DNA from: Streptomyces sp. NBRC 109706
GTDB lineage: Bacteria > Actinomycetota > Actinomycetes > Streptomycetales > Streptomycetaceae
DNA length: 64,000 nucleotides
NCBI RefSeq assembly: GCF_000974485.1
Contig: NZ_BBOM01000008.1
Coordinates: 496,001 to 560,000, forward strand
Reading direction: 5' to 3'
This document shows, one piece after another, positions 42,523 to 51,071 of this stretch. The notes under the pieces were generated by a model. That model searched no databases and was not told the origin of the DNA. It saw only the letters and a program-made list of their open reading frames with translations. Within the stretch, counting starts at the first letter, position 1. Each line of letters begins with the position of its first letter. A program made the translations under genes and the position numbers.

Positions 42523-43391
42523 CGGGAACCTCCTCGTTGCGACTGGCGCTGTCCCCGGTACCAGGCCAGCACGACGTGTTCGACGGAGCGGAAGAGCAGG
42601 GACAGCAGGACGCCGACCAGTCCGAGCAGCAGGATCCCGGTCCACATCTGCGGCAGGGCGAAGCTGCGCTGGAACTGGATGATGGTGAAGCCGAGCCCGT
42701 TGTTGGCGGCGAACATCTCGGAGATCACCATCAGGATCAGCGCGATGGACAGCGCCTGACGGGCCCCGGTGAAGATCTGCGGGCTGGCGCCGCGCAGGAT
42801 CACGGTGCGCAGCCGGGTCAGCGGACGCAGCCGGTAGGTGCGCGCGGTGTCCCGCAGCAGCGGGTCGATGCCGCGCACGCCCTCCACCGTGTTGAGCAGG
42901 ATCGGCCACAGCGCCCCGGTGGCGATCACCACGATCTTCATCGAGGTGCCGATGCCGAAGAACAGCATCAGGACCGGCACCAGCACCGGCGGCGGAATGG
43001 CGCGGAAGAACTCCAACACCGGTTCGACAAACGCCCGGAGCCGGGCCGAGGAGCCGATCGGGACGCCGATGGCGATGCCGAGCAGCACGGCCAGCGCGTA
43101 GCCGGCGGACAGCCGGCCGAGCGAGGGCAGCAGCTCGCTGGTGATCCGGCCCTCGAACCAGGTGGGGCGGAACACCTCCAGGATCTCGCGCAGTGGCGGG
43201 AAGTAGAAGCTGTTGAAGTCCTCGGACACCACCCACCAGACGGCGACCAGCACCGCCGGCAGCCCGAGCGCCACCAGCAGCGAACGGCCCACGGCCAGCA
43301 CCCCCCGGCCCCGGCGCGCGGCCGGGGACGTACCGGAGGAACCAGGAGAACGGGGGGAACGGGGGGAACGGGAGGAAAAGGCGGCGGTCAT
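42519..43391 (-). CDS. ABC importer permease 1 (SsuC/TauC-like)
   Basis: 290 aa, six membrane spans. The N-terminal 30 residues are Ser/Arg/Pro-rich, with an SPRSPRSPG repeat. The BPD_transp_1 coupling motif is near ARTYRLRPLTRLRTVILRGA. The span sequence LEFFRAIPPPVLVPVLMLFFG is typical of sulfonate/nitrate/taurine permeases. It pairs with the adjacent permease to form a heterodimeric channel. The start overlaps the stop of permease 2 (ATGA). Confidence 0.92.
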   Translation of the reverse strand: MTAAFSSRSPRSPRSPGSSGTSPAARRGRGVLAVGRSLLVALGLPAVLVAVWWVVSEDFNSFYFPPLREILEVFRPTWFEGRITSELLPSLGRLSAGYALAVLLGIAIGVPIGSSARLRAFVEPVLEFFRAIPPPVLVPVLMLFFGIGTSMKIVVIATGALWPILLNTVEGVRGIDPLLRDTARTYRLRPLTRLRTVILRGASPQIFTGARQALSIALILMVISEMFAANNGLGFTIIQFQRSFALPQMWTGILLLGLVGVLLSLLFRSVEHVVLAWYRGQRQSQRGGSR

Positions 43392-44230
43392 GAGGCGGAC
43401 TCCTGTCGCACGGAGGGGTGCCAGCGCAGCAGACGGCGTTCCACCAGCCGCGCCAGGAGGTTCACGGCGACGCCCAACAGGCCGGTGACGATGATCAGGG
43501 CGTACATGGAGGCCACCGCGCCCGAGGTCTGGGCCACGGCGATCAGCCGGCCGATGCCGTCCGTGCCGATGATCAACTCGCCGGTCACGGTGAGGATCAG
43601 CGCCACGCTGGCGGCCAGCCGGAAGCCGACCACCGCGTACGGCAGCGTGGTGGGCCAGGCCAGCCGCGTGGCCGTGGTGAGCCGCCGGAACCGGTACGAC
43701 CTGGCGGTGTCCCTGGCGACCGGGTCGATGTCCCGCACGCCGGCCAGCACCTGCAGCAGCACCTGCCAGAAGCTGGCGTAGATCACCAGCAGCAGCGTCG
43801 CCTCACGGCCCGTGCCGTACAGCAGCACGGCCAGCGGGATCAGCGCGACCGAGGGGATCGGCCGCAGGAACTCGATCAGTGAGGCGGTGGCCTCCCGCAG
43901 CCAGCCGACCGAGCCGATGACCATGCCGAGCAGGGTGCCCGCCAGCACGGCGATCGCAAGACCGATGCCCCAGGTGGTCACGGTGTCCCCGAGGGCCCGC
44001 CAGAAGTCGCCGGTGCGCACCCGGTCGGACAGCGCGGACATCATCTCGGAGAACGGCGGCATGAACCGGGAGTCGACCAGGCCCAGGCGTGGCAGCAGTT
44101 CGACGACGGCGGCCAGGGTGGCCACCCCGCCGAGGCCCAGCAGCCCTCGGTGCGGTGGACGCGCCGGGCGCCCGCGCCGGACGGCACCCCTCGGGCGGGC
44201 CGGCGCCGGATCAGCGACGGTGGTGGTCAT
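43388..44230 (-). CDS. ABC importer permease 2 (SsuC/TauC-like)
   Basis: 280 aa, six spans, same family as its partner: FLRPIPSVALIPLAVLLYG, the coupling loop ARSYRFRRLTTATRLAWPTTLP, and ELIIGTDGIGRLIAVAQTS. It begins with a Pro/Arg-rich cytoplasmic tail. The existence of two non-identical permeases, both kept intact, implies a heterodimer. It lies 76 bases after the isochorismatase-like gene, with a direct repeat in the gap. Confidence 0.92.
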   Translation of the reverse strand: MTTTVADPAPARPRGAVRRGRPARPPHRGLLGLGGVATLAAVVELLPRLGLVDSRFMPPFSEMMSALSDRVRTGDFWRALGDTVTTWGIGLAIAVLAGTLLGMVIGSVGWLREATASLIEFLRPIPSVALIPLAVLLYGTGREATLLLVIYASFWQVLLQVLAGVRDIDPVARDTARSYRFRRLTTATRLAWPTTLPYAVVGFRLAASVALILTVTGELIIGTDGIGRLIAVAQTSGAVASMYALIIVTGLLGVAVNLLARLVERRLLRWHPSVRQESAS

Positions 44231-44265
44231 GGGCGGCGCTCGCTTGTCTCGACGTGGTTCGGATG

Positions 44266-44299
44266 GTGGGTGGTAAAGGGCCCGTGGGTGGTACAGGGC
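44266..44299 (-). repeat. 16-bp direct repeat upstream of permease 2
   Basis: GTGGGTGGTAAAGGGC (44266-44281) recurs as GTGGGTGGTACAGGGC (44284-44299), one mismatch, period 18. It lies in the gap between the hydrolase and permease genes. Function unclear. Confidence 0.5.
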
Positions 44300-44306
44300 T
44301 CAGCCA

Positions 44307-45050
44307 TCACGTTTCACCCCTTCTCTCCTTGTCCCTTGTCTTCGGCGCCCGGCCGTGGTCCACGGGTGTCCGCCACCGGCCGACCAACGCGTCGGTGGTG
44401 AAGGACCGTCCGAAGCTCCGTCCGATGACCGCGACGGCGGCGTCGTGTTCCGCCTCGGTGTAGGCGGCGCACGCGTCCTCGACGACCGTCGCCAGATAGT
44501 CGTGGTCGACCGCCGAGCGCAGCGAACTCTCCACACAGACATCGGTGGTGACGCCGCAGAACAGCAGCGACCGCCGCCCGTACCCGGCCAACCGCTCGGC
44601 GAAGCCGGGACCGGTGAACGCGCTGTAGCGGTGTTTGACCGCGACCCATTCGCCGGGTCGTGGCGTCACCCGGTAGAACCCGGCACCCCAGCCGCCGCGC
44701 CGGCAGTTCGGCGCGGCCGGCTCGGACCCGGGGCCGATCCCCGGGGCGAGCCGGTGCCGCCAGGCGGCCGAGTCCAGCTCGGGCCCGTGCTCGGTGCGGA
44801 CGAAGACCACCGGGACGCCGGCCGTGCGGGCGGCGTCGACCAGCACCTCGATCCGGTCGACGGCCCGGTGCACGGCGGTCAGTTCGCGGCCCGCGGCGGC
44901 CATGGTGCCGGCCGGGTGGCAGAAGTCGTTCTGCACGTCGACCACCACCAGCAGCGCGTCCCCGGGCGCCTCGCGCACCACGGCCGTCTCAGCCGGCACA
45001 GCCGTCTCGGTCAGCGCGGTCATCTGGGTCAGCGCGGTCATCTGGGTCAT
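44307..45050 (-). CDS. Isochorismatase-like (cysteine) hydrolase
   Basis: Up to 247 aa. The catalytic triad of the family is present: Asp in LLVVVDVQNDFCHP, Lys in VAVKHRYSAF and Cys in FCGVTTDVCVESS. Members hydrolyse isochorismate, N-carbamoyl compounds, ureas or maleamate-type amides. In a gentisate operon an amidase that frees an aromatic acid, or acts on an N-containing ring-cleavage product, is plausible. The N-terminus MTQMTALTQMTALTE comes from an 18-bp tandem repeat (45009-45044) and offers three in-frame ATGs. No strong ribosome site precedes the first, so the true start is uncertain. Confidence 0.85.
   Translation of the reverse strand: MTQMTALTQMTALTETAVPAETAVVREAPGDALLVVVDVQNDFCHPAGTMAAAGRELTAVHRAVDRIEVLVDAARTAGVPVVFVRTEHGPELDSAAWRHRLAPGIGPGSEPAAPNCRRGGWGAGFYRVTPRPGEWVAVKHRYSAFTGPGFAERLAGYGRRSLLFCGVTTDVCVESSLRSAVDHDYLATVVEDACAAYTEAEHDAAVAVIGRSFGRSFTTDALVGRWRTPVDHGRAPKTRDKERRGET
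45009..45044 (-). repeat. 18-bp perfect tandem repeat at the hydrolase N-terminus
   Basis: Two exact copies of GGTCAGCGCGGTCATCTG (plus-strand reading) encode the repeated MTALTQ at the start of the isochorismatase-like protein. In-frame expansion or contraction would leave the enzyme core intact. Confidence 0.85.
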
Positions 45051-45068
45051 GACGAAGCCCGTGCCGGT

Positions 45069-46043
45069 TCAGCGGCCGAGGAGGGCGTCGAGGTCGATCT
45101 CGCCGTCGACGAAACCGCTGCGCACCATCCGGTCCGCCAGGAACTCCAGGGACGCCTCGTCGACCTCGCTGTGGAACCCGGGCAGCACCATGGTGTCGGC
45201 GATGGCCGGATCCAGCTCCTCGATCTCGGGCAGCGCCCGCCGGAACGCGTCCGGGTCCTCGGTGACCAGCCGCGCCGTGTCGGCGATCGCCGCCTGGAAG
45301 GCCGCCACCGCCTCCGGATCGCGCTCGGCGAACTCCTGGGTGGTGAGGTAGGAGCCGATCTGCAGGCCCTCCTTGGACTCCACATAGGGCCACAGCACCG
45401 GGGTGAGTCCGTCGTCGAGGCCCATCGTCAGGAACGGCTCGATGACCCAGGCCGCGTCGATCTGCCCGTTGGCCAGCGCCGGCAGCATGTCGGGGAAGCC
45501 GAGTTCGACGAACTCGACGCCCGAGGTGTCGACGCCGCGTTCCTCCAGCGCCGCCTCGATGGTGATGTCGCCGATGTTCTCCAGCGTGTTCACCGCGATC
45601 GAGGCGCCGGCCAGATCCTCGGCCGACTCGATGCCGGAGCCCTCGGCGGCCAGTACCGCCGAGAAGTCGGACGTGGGGTCGTCGGTGGCGAAGGTGCCGG
45701 GCGCGATCATCCGCAGCGGCAGGCCCCGCTCGGCGGCCAGCAGGCCGCTGACCACGTTGGAGCCGGCGATGTCCAGATTGCCGCCGACCAGCGCGGGTAT
45801 CGCGGCAGCGCCGCCCGCCGAGGCGTCGATCTCCAGCTCGATGCCGTGCTCCTCGAAGACGCCCTGCTGGACGCCGAACCGGAGGAACGCCGACGGCACC
45901 CCGTCCGTCTCACCGATCCGGATGACGCCGTCCGAGCCCTCGCCGTCGCCTCCCGAGGCCTCCGGCCCCGTCGAGGCTCCGCAGGCGCTGACGCAGAGCA
46001 GAACGCCGGCGGCCACCGCCGTCCTCAGAATGTGCTGTCTCAT
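45069..46043 (-). CDS. NMT1/SsuA-like substrate-binding lipoprotein A
   Basis: 324 aa. The signal peptide ends in LLCVSAC with the lipidated Cys at 21, followed by an acidic Gly/Ser linker. The mature protein is a two-lobed type II binding protein of the THI5/NMT1/SsuA group: GVPSAFLRFGVQQGVFEEHG, GGNLDIAGSNVVSGLLA, and IAVNTLENIGDITIEAALEE. It supplies the downstream SsuBC-type permeases and ATPase. Its closest relative in the window is the next lipoprotein gene upstream, from which it probably arose by duplication. Confidence 0.92.
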   Translation of the reverse strand: MRQHILRTAVAAGVLLCVSACGASTGPEASGGDGEGSDGVIRIGETDGVPSAFLRFGVQQGVFEEHGIELEIDASAGGAAAIPALVGGNLDIAGSNVVSGLLAAERGLPLRMIAPGTFATDDPTSDFSAVLAAEGSGIESAEDLAGASIAVNTLENIGDITIEAALEERGVDTSGVEFVELGFPDMLPALANGQIDAAWVIEPFLTMGLDDGLTPVLWPYVESKEGLQIGSYLTTQEFAERDPEAVAAFQAAIADTARLVTEDPDAFRRALPEIEELDPAIADTMVLPGFHSEVDEASLEFLADRMVRSGFVDGEIDLDALLGR

Positions 46044-46115
46044 TGTTCTCTCCTTCCTTCCGGGCCGTCCCGAGCCCTGGCGCGGCGGTGTCCGTGGACG
46101 GGGCCGCGCGGCGCC

Positions 46116-47096
46116 TCATGGCAGGAGCGTGTCCAGGTCGATTCCGTCTTGGTCGAACAGGCCCCACTTGTCGCCGAGTTCGGCGAGGTACTCCACCGAC
46201 GCCCGGTTGATCTCGGTGGGGAAGGCCGGCAGCGTCAGCTCGTCGTAGAGCGCCGGGTCGATCTCGGTGTACTCGGACAGCACCGCGCGGGTCGCGTCCG
46301 GGTTCTCGGTGGCGTGGGCGAACGATTCGGCCGCCGCCGCGGCGAACGCCTCGACCAGCTCCGGATCGTTCTCCACCACGCTTGCCGAGGCGAAGTACGT
46401 CGCCACGGTCAGGTCGTCGGTGGCCTCCGCGTACAGCGACCAGAGGTCGACCGCGCCGCCCTGACGGGCGATGGTGAGGAACGGCTCGACCTCCCAGGCC
46501 ACGTCGACCTGCCCGGTCTCCAGGGCGGCCACCATGTCGGAGTGCGCCAGCTCGACGAACTCGATCCGCGAGGAGTCGCCGCCGGCCTGGTCCACCGCCT
46601 CGCGGATCAGCGTGTCGTTGATGTTGTTGAGCGTGTTGATGGCCACCGTCCGGCCCGGCAGGTCGGCGACGGAGGTGATGTCGCTGCCCTCCGGCACCAC
46701 GATCGAGCCGAAGTCGTCGGCGGGGTCGCCGGTCGACGACGCTCCGGCGCTCACCACCCGCAGGTCGAGGCCCTGCTCCTGGGCCAGCATCAGGGAGGTG
46801 ACATTGGAGTAGCCGAAGTCGTACTCGCCGCTGACCACGCCGGGCACGATCGCGGCGCCGCCCTGAGCGGACTTGAAGTCGAGGGTCAGCCCGTGCTCGG
46901 CGAAGACTCCCTCCGCCTCGCCCAGGTACAGCGGGGCCACGTCGAGGATCGGGATCACTCCCACGGTGACCTCGCGCAGCCCGTCACCGTTGGTGTCGCC
47001 CCCGGAACCAGCGGAGCCCGAGGAGCCCGACGAGCCGCACGCGGTCAGTCCAACGGCGAGGCCGGTGGCGAGCACAAGAAGAGGAACACGTCGCAT
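46116..47096 (-). CDS. NMT1/SsuA-like substrate-binding lipoprotein B
   Basis: 326 aa from the ATG at 47096. Lipobox VGLTAC with Cys20, then a long Ser/Gly linker. Same fold and motifs as the adjacent lipoprotein: LYLGEAEGVFAEHGLTLDFK, GEYDFGYSNVTSLMLAQEQG, VAINTLNNINDTLIREAVDQ. The paralogues differ through much of the ligand lobes, so they may widen the range of compounds delivered to one permease complex. It follows the ALDH gene by 100 bases, so it may have its own ribosome-site region but is probably in the same long transcript. Confidence 0.92.
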   Translation of the reverse strand: MRRVPLLVLATGLAVGLTACGSSGSSGSAGSGGDTNGDGLREVTVGVIPILDVAPLYLGEAEGVFAEHGLTLDFKSAQGGAAIVPGVVSGEYDFGYSNVTSLMLAQEQGLDLRVVSAGASSTGDPADDFGSIVVPEGSDITSVADLPGRTVAINTLNNINDTLIREAVDQAGGDSSRIEFVELAHSDMVAALETGQVDVAWEVEPFLTIARQGGAVDLWSLYAEATDDLTVATYFASASVVENDPELVEAFAAAAAESFAHATENPDATRAVLSEYTEIDPALYDELTLPAFPTEINRASVEYLAELGDKWGLFDQDGIDLDTLLP

Positions 47097-47196
47097 GAGA
47101 ACTCCATCGTTGAGTGCGGCGTCCGGTTGGGAAGACGGTTGCGGGGGTGTCGCCTCGGCTGTGGCGGGGAGGGCGGCGCCCGGGCGCCGCCGGTGG

Positions 47197-48573
47197 TCAG
47201 TCGATGCCCCAGTTGACGTGCTTGAGCTCGGTGAACTCGTGGACACCCTCGAAGCCCCGGGTGCGGCCCATCCCCGAGTGCTTGGCGCCGCCGGACGGCA
47301 CCTCGGCGAACGTCCGGTTGTAGCGGTTGACCCAGACCGTGCCGAACTCCAGCTCCCGCGCCGCCCGCCAGGCCCGGTCGTGGCGCCCGGTCCACACGGC
47401 GGCGGCCAGCCCGTACTCCGTCTCGTTGGCCAGTGCCACGCCGTCCTCGTCCCGGTCGAACGCCTCGACGGTCACCACCGGGCCGAAGATCTCCTCCCGC
47501 CGGAGCCGGGGGTGCACCCGCTCGCCCGCGATCACCGCCGGCCTGAGGAACGCGCCGGCCAGCCCGTCGCAGCGCACCCGACCGCCGCCCAGCCGCAGGC
47601 TGCCGTCGGATGCGGCCAGTTCGAGATAGCCCGACACCCGCTCGGCCTGCTCGGCCGAGATCAGCGCGCCCAGATCGGTGCCCGGCGCGTCGGGATGGCC
47701 CACCCGCAGCGCCTCGACCCGCTCGCACACCGCGTCCAACACCCGCTGGTACAGGGGGCGTTGCACCAGGATCCGGGAGTTGGCCATACACATCTGGCCG
47801 GCGGTGACAAACGCGTTCGCCACACAGGCGGAGACCGCGGCCGGCACATCGGCGTCGTCCAGGACGACGCTGGCGCCCTTGCCGCCCAGCTCCAGCACCG
47901 GCTTGGCGAACCGGGCGACCGCGCTGGTGGCGACCTGGCGGCCGACCGCCGTCGAACCGGTGAACGCGACCACCCTGATCCGGGGGTCCTCGCTCAGCGC
48001 CCGCCCCACCTCGGCGCCGCCCACCACCATCCGCACCACGTCCTCCGGCGCCTCGGCGGGGAGCAGTTCCAGCGCCCGCGCGGTGGCCAGCGGGGTCAGC
48101 GGCGCCGGCTTCAGCACGGCGGTGACCCCGGCGGCCAGCGCCGGCGCCAGATCGCGGAACAGCAGGAACAGCGGCCAGTTCCACGGCACGACAAACGCCG
48201 CGGGTCCGGCCGGCTCGCGGATCAGATGGCCGGCGGAGCCGTCGGACAGCTCATGGCTCGACCCGCTCACCAGGCGCGCCATCCCGGCGTTGAACCGGAG
48301 CGCGTCCACCGTGAAGTCCAGCTCGCGCTCGCATTCGGCGCGGACCTTGCCCGTCTCCCGCAGCAGCAGTCCGACCAGCTCGTCGGTGTGCCGGGCCAGG
48401 GCGTCAGCCCAGGCCGCCAGCACCGACTGCCGCAGCCGGGCGTCCCGCCGCCAGGGTCCCCGGCGGAAGGCCTCCGCCACGGCGCCGACGGCGTCGGCCG
48501 TGGTCGTCGGATCGTCCTCCCGGACGGAGCCAAGCTCCTCGTGGGTGCTCTTGTCGAAGACGGTCAGTGTCAT
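47197..48573 (-). CDS. NAD(P)-dependent aldehyde dehydrogenase
   Basis: 458 aa, slightly shorter than the usual ~480-500 at the N-terminus. Conserved parts: PWNWPLFLLFRDLAPALAAG, FTGSTAVGRQV for the cofactor, the general-base Glu in LELGGKGASVVLDD, catalytic Cys262 in TAGQMCMANSR, EEIFGPVVTVEAFD, and the C-terminal GGAKHSGMGRTRG. It oxidises an aldehyde to the acid. Placed between an SDR gene and gentisate-pathway genes, it could turn a hydroxybenzaldehyde into hydroxybenzoate ahead of ring hydroxylation. Confidence 0.93.
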   Translation of the reverse strand: MTLTVFDKSTHEELGSVREDDPTTTADAVGAVAEAFRRGPWRRDARLRQSVLAAWADALARHTDELVGLLLRETGKVRAECERELDFTVDALRFNAGMARLVSGSSHELSDGSAGHLIREPAGPAAFVVPWNWPLFLLFRDLAPALAAGVTAVLKPAPLTPLATARALELLPAEAPEDVVRMVVGGAEVGRALSEDPRIRVVAFTGSTAVGRQVATSAVARFAKPVLELGGKGASVVLDDADVPAAVSACVANAFVTAGQMCMANSRILVQRPLYQRVLDAVCERVEALRVGHPDAPGTDLGALISAEQAERVSGYLELAASDGSLRLGGGRVRCDGLAGAFLRPAVIAGERVHPRLRREEIFGPVVTVEAFDRDEDGVALANETEYGLAAAVWTGRHDRAWRAARELEFGTVWVNRYNRTFAEVPSGGAKHSGMGRTRGFEGVHEFTELKHVNWGID

Positions 48574-48636
48574 GGCTCGCGCTCCTCACCTGCGTGTGCC
48601 GGCGCTCCGGTCGGTGGTGTGGTGGTCGGGCGGTGG

Positions 48637-49428
48637 TCAGCTGAAGACCACGCCACCGTCGACGACGAGCGTCTGACCGGTGATGAAGTCGGATCCCCCG
48701 GAGGCCAGGAAGAGCACGGTCCCCACCAGGTCGTCCGGGTTCATGTCGCGGGGGATGGCGCGTCGGGCGGCCGCCGCCGGCACGTACTCGGCGCCGCTCA
48801 GCTCCAGCGAGGACTCGTTCGCCACCAGCCCGGGGGCGATGGCGTTCACGGTGATGCCGTCCCGCCCGACCTCGTTGGCCAGGCTCCTGGTCAGGGCGAT
48901 GACCGCGCCCTTGGACGCCACATAGTGCGCGAAGCCCGGCACCCCCATGTGCACCGTGGAGGAGGCGATGTTGATCACCCGGCCGCCGCCGCTCTCACGC
49001 AGCAGCGTCACCAGGCCCCGGGTCACCAGCCACACGCCGGTGACGTTCACCCGCAGCACCCGCTCCCATTCGGCGGGAGTGATCTCGGTGAACGGGCGCT
49101 TGGCGCCAAGGCCCCGGTAGATGCTCGCGTTGTTGACCAGCACGTCCAGCCGGCCGAACCGGTCCCGGCACAGCGCGGCCAGTGCCTCGACGGAGGACTC
49201 GTCGGCCACGTCCGTCGGGTGGAACACCACCTCGTGTCCGGCGGCGGTCAGCTCCTTCGCCAGCAGCTGCCCCTCGTCGGCCACATCGGCTATCACCACC
49301 CGGGTGGACTGCTCGGCGAGGGCGCGCACCAGGGTGCTGCCGATCCCTCGGCCGCCTCCGGTCACCACCGCGACCCGCCGCCGGGCGGAATCCGGGCCGG
49401 TACGGGCCACGACCGCTGTGTCGTTCAC
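48637..49428 (-). CDS. Short-chain dehydrogenase/reductase
   Basis: 263 aa from a GTG at 49428 with GGAGG upstream. Classical SDR: cofactor motif VTGGGRGIGSTL, NNAS, active-site Ser in INIASSTVHMG, Tyr/Lys in HYVASKGAVIALT, and the C-terminal ITGQTLVVDGG. Likely an alcohol dehydrogenase step (for example a hydroxybenzyl alcohol) feeding the next gene, an aldehyde dehydrogenase. It is the first gene of the long minus-strand catabolic operon and is divergent from the FAD hydroxylase gene, with which it probably shares IclR control. Confidence 0.92.
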   Translation of the reverse strand: MNDTAVVARTGPDSARRRVAVVTGGGRGIGSTLVRALAEQSTRVVIADVADEGQLLAKELTAAGHEVVFHPTDVADESSVEALAALCRDRFGRLDVLVNNASIYRGLGAKRPFTEITPAEWERVLRVNVTGVWLVTRGLVTLLRESGGGRVINIASSTVHMGVPGFAHYVASKGAVIALTRSLANEVGRDGITVNAIAPGLVANESSLELSGAEYVPAAAARRAIPRDMNPDDLVGTVLFLASGGSDFITGQTLVVDGGVVFS

Positions 49429-49831
49429 CGTTGAGCACCTCCATCGTCACGCACCGCAATGGATTGGTGCGAGGTGCAAGCAACATAAGTGAGCCACGAC
49501 ATGCTGGGCGTTTCTGCCATCAGGATTCTTCTATGACGAATCTGGCTTTCCGCTAGCCGGACGCCGGGGTTCGGGGCCGTACTGTCAGAAGCCGATCTAC
49601 TGCTGCAACAGCTGAGATCCCGGGCCGGACGGGGCCAACCCGCCCGTTCCGCAAGGCAGAATCAGGATCAGCAGACCAGCCTGGCAGGCCACTTCCCGCC
49701 GCGAGCGGGCGGGTGGCGACGCCAACCGGCCACGCACCCCCACCCGGGGACAAGGCCACCACCCGGTGGCCCCCGACAGCGCGCGGCACGGAGGACCGTC
49801 ACCGTGGTCGCGACCAAGAAAGGCACCACCC
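49429..49831. other. Divergent control region of the aromatic-catabolism island
   Basis: A 403-base gap between the SDR start (minus strand) and the FAD hydroxylase start (plus strand). It contains an inverted repeat at 49450-49471 and an AT-richer island around 49490-49555 that probably carries the SDR-operon promoter. The remaining ~250 bases are GC-rich and hold no ORF I would defend. Confidence 0.55.
49450..49471. promoter_or_regulatory. Inverted repeat, candidate IclR site
   Basis: CGCACC (49450-49455) and GGTGCG (49466-49471) are perfect reverse complements around ten bases, 22 bases upstream of the SDR start. Arm-gap-arm palindromes of this size are common IclR-family targets, and an IclR gene lies next to the divergent hydroxylase. 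The link is inferred. Confidence 0.45.
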
Positions 49832-51070
49832 ATGAACGTTCTCGTGGTCGGCGCGGGCATCGGGGGACTCACCCTCGCCCTCGAACTCCACCAGGCCGGC
49901 ATCCCCTGCCGCGTCCTGGAAGCGGTACCGCGCATCCAGCCGATCGGCGCCGGGATCAACCTGCTGCCGCACGCGGTGCGCGGCCTCGCCCGGCTCGACG
50001 TCGCCGACGGCCTGGAGGCCGCCGGCGTCGAGACCCGCGAATCGGTCTTCTTCAACCGCTTCGGCCAACTCGTCTACCGCGAACCGGTCGGCCGCCACGC
50101 CGGCTACACCCAGCCCCAGATATCCATCCACCGGGGCGACGCCCAACTCGGCCTGCTGGCCGCCGTCCGCGAACGCCTCGGCGATGGCGCCGTCGAACTG
50201 GGCCGCCGCGTCACCGCCGTCGCCGACCGCGAGGACCATGTCCAGGTCACCGTGACGGACGCCGCAACCGGCGCCACCAGCACCGAACGCGCCGATGTCG
50301 TCGTCGCCTGCGACGGCATCCACTCGGCCGTCCGCGCGCAGTTCTACCCCGACGAGGGCGAACCCCGTTACTCCGGCATCACCATGTGGCGGGGCGTCAC
50401 CCCCTGGCCCTCGTTCCTCACCGGCGCCAGCATGGTGCGCGCCGGCTGGCTCGCCTCCGGGAAGATGGTCGTCTACCCGGTCCGCGACGCCGACGAGTCG
50501 GGCAACCAACTGGTCAACTGGGTCGCCGAGGTGGAACGCCCGCAGCGGGTCAGCCGCGACTGGACCCGCTCCGGACGCCTCGACGACTTCATCGACGTCT
50601 TCGCCGACTGGCGCTTCGACTGGCTCGACGTCCCGGGCCTGATCCAGGGCGCCGACACCATCCTGGAATACCCGATGGTCGACCAGGACCCCCTGCCCCG
50701 CTGGACGTTCGGCGCCGTCACCCTCCTCGGCGACGCCGCCCACCCCATGGTGCCCCGCGGCTCCAACGGCGCCGGGCAGGCCGTACTCGACGCCCACGCC
50801 CTCCGCCGGGCCCTCACGAACAACCCCGGCGACCCGCGCGCCGCGCTGCGCCACTACGAGGCCGAACGCCTCCCGGCCACCACCTCGGTGGTCACCACCA
50901 ACCGGGTCAGGCCGCCGGATACGATCCTCAAGGAGGTGTACGAGCGCACCGGCGACCGTCCCTTCGACCGCATCGAGGACGTCATCAGCACCGAGGAGAT
51001 GGCGGCGATCTCGGACGGCTACAAGAAGGTCGCCGCCTATGACAAGGACCTCGTCAACCGACAGGAGTGA
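49832..51070 (+). CDS. FAD-dependent aromatic hydroxylase (PhzS/salicylate-hydroxylase-like)
   Basis: 412 aa from the ATG at 49832 with AAAGG upstream. Class A flavoprotein monooxygenase: FAD motif VLVVGAGIGGLTLALEL, the DG motif in VVACDGIHSAVR, and the GD motif in LLGDAAHPMVPRGSNGAG. The sequence is nearest to the PhzS-like flavin-dependent oxidoreductase group, and actinobacterial 3-hydroxybenzoate 6-hydroxylases share the fold. Next to a gentisate dioxygenase operon the expected reaction is ring hydroxylation of a benzoate to gentisate; substrate not proven. The stop is separated from the IclR start by a single base. Confidence 0.9.
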   Translation: MNVLVVGAGIGGLTLALELHQAGIPCRVLEAVPRIQPIGAGINLLPHAVRGLARLDVADGLEAAGVETRESVFFNRFGQLVYREPVGRHAGYTQPQISIHRGDAQLGLLAAVRERLGDGAVELGRRVTAVADREDHVQVTVTDAATGATSTERADVVVACDGIHSAVRAQFYPDEGEPRYSGITMWRGVTPWPSFLTGASMVRAGWLASGKMVVYPVRDADESGNQLVNWVAEVERPQRVSRDWTRSGRLDDFIDVFADWRFDWLDVPGLIQGADTILEYPMVDQDPLPRWTFGAVTLLGDAAHPMVPRGSNGAGQAVLDAHALRRALTNNPGDPRAALRHYEAERLPATTSVVTTNRVRPPDTILKEVYERTGDRPFDRIEDVISTEEMAAISDGYKKVAAYDKDLVNRQE

Positions 51071-51071
51071 C

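Noticed and set aside
44355..49434. Plus-strand ORFs of 953 and 853 aa across the catabolic operon
   Set aside because: Antisense shadows of the lipoprotein, ALDH and SDR genes; compositions rich in Gly, Arg and Gln.
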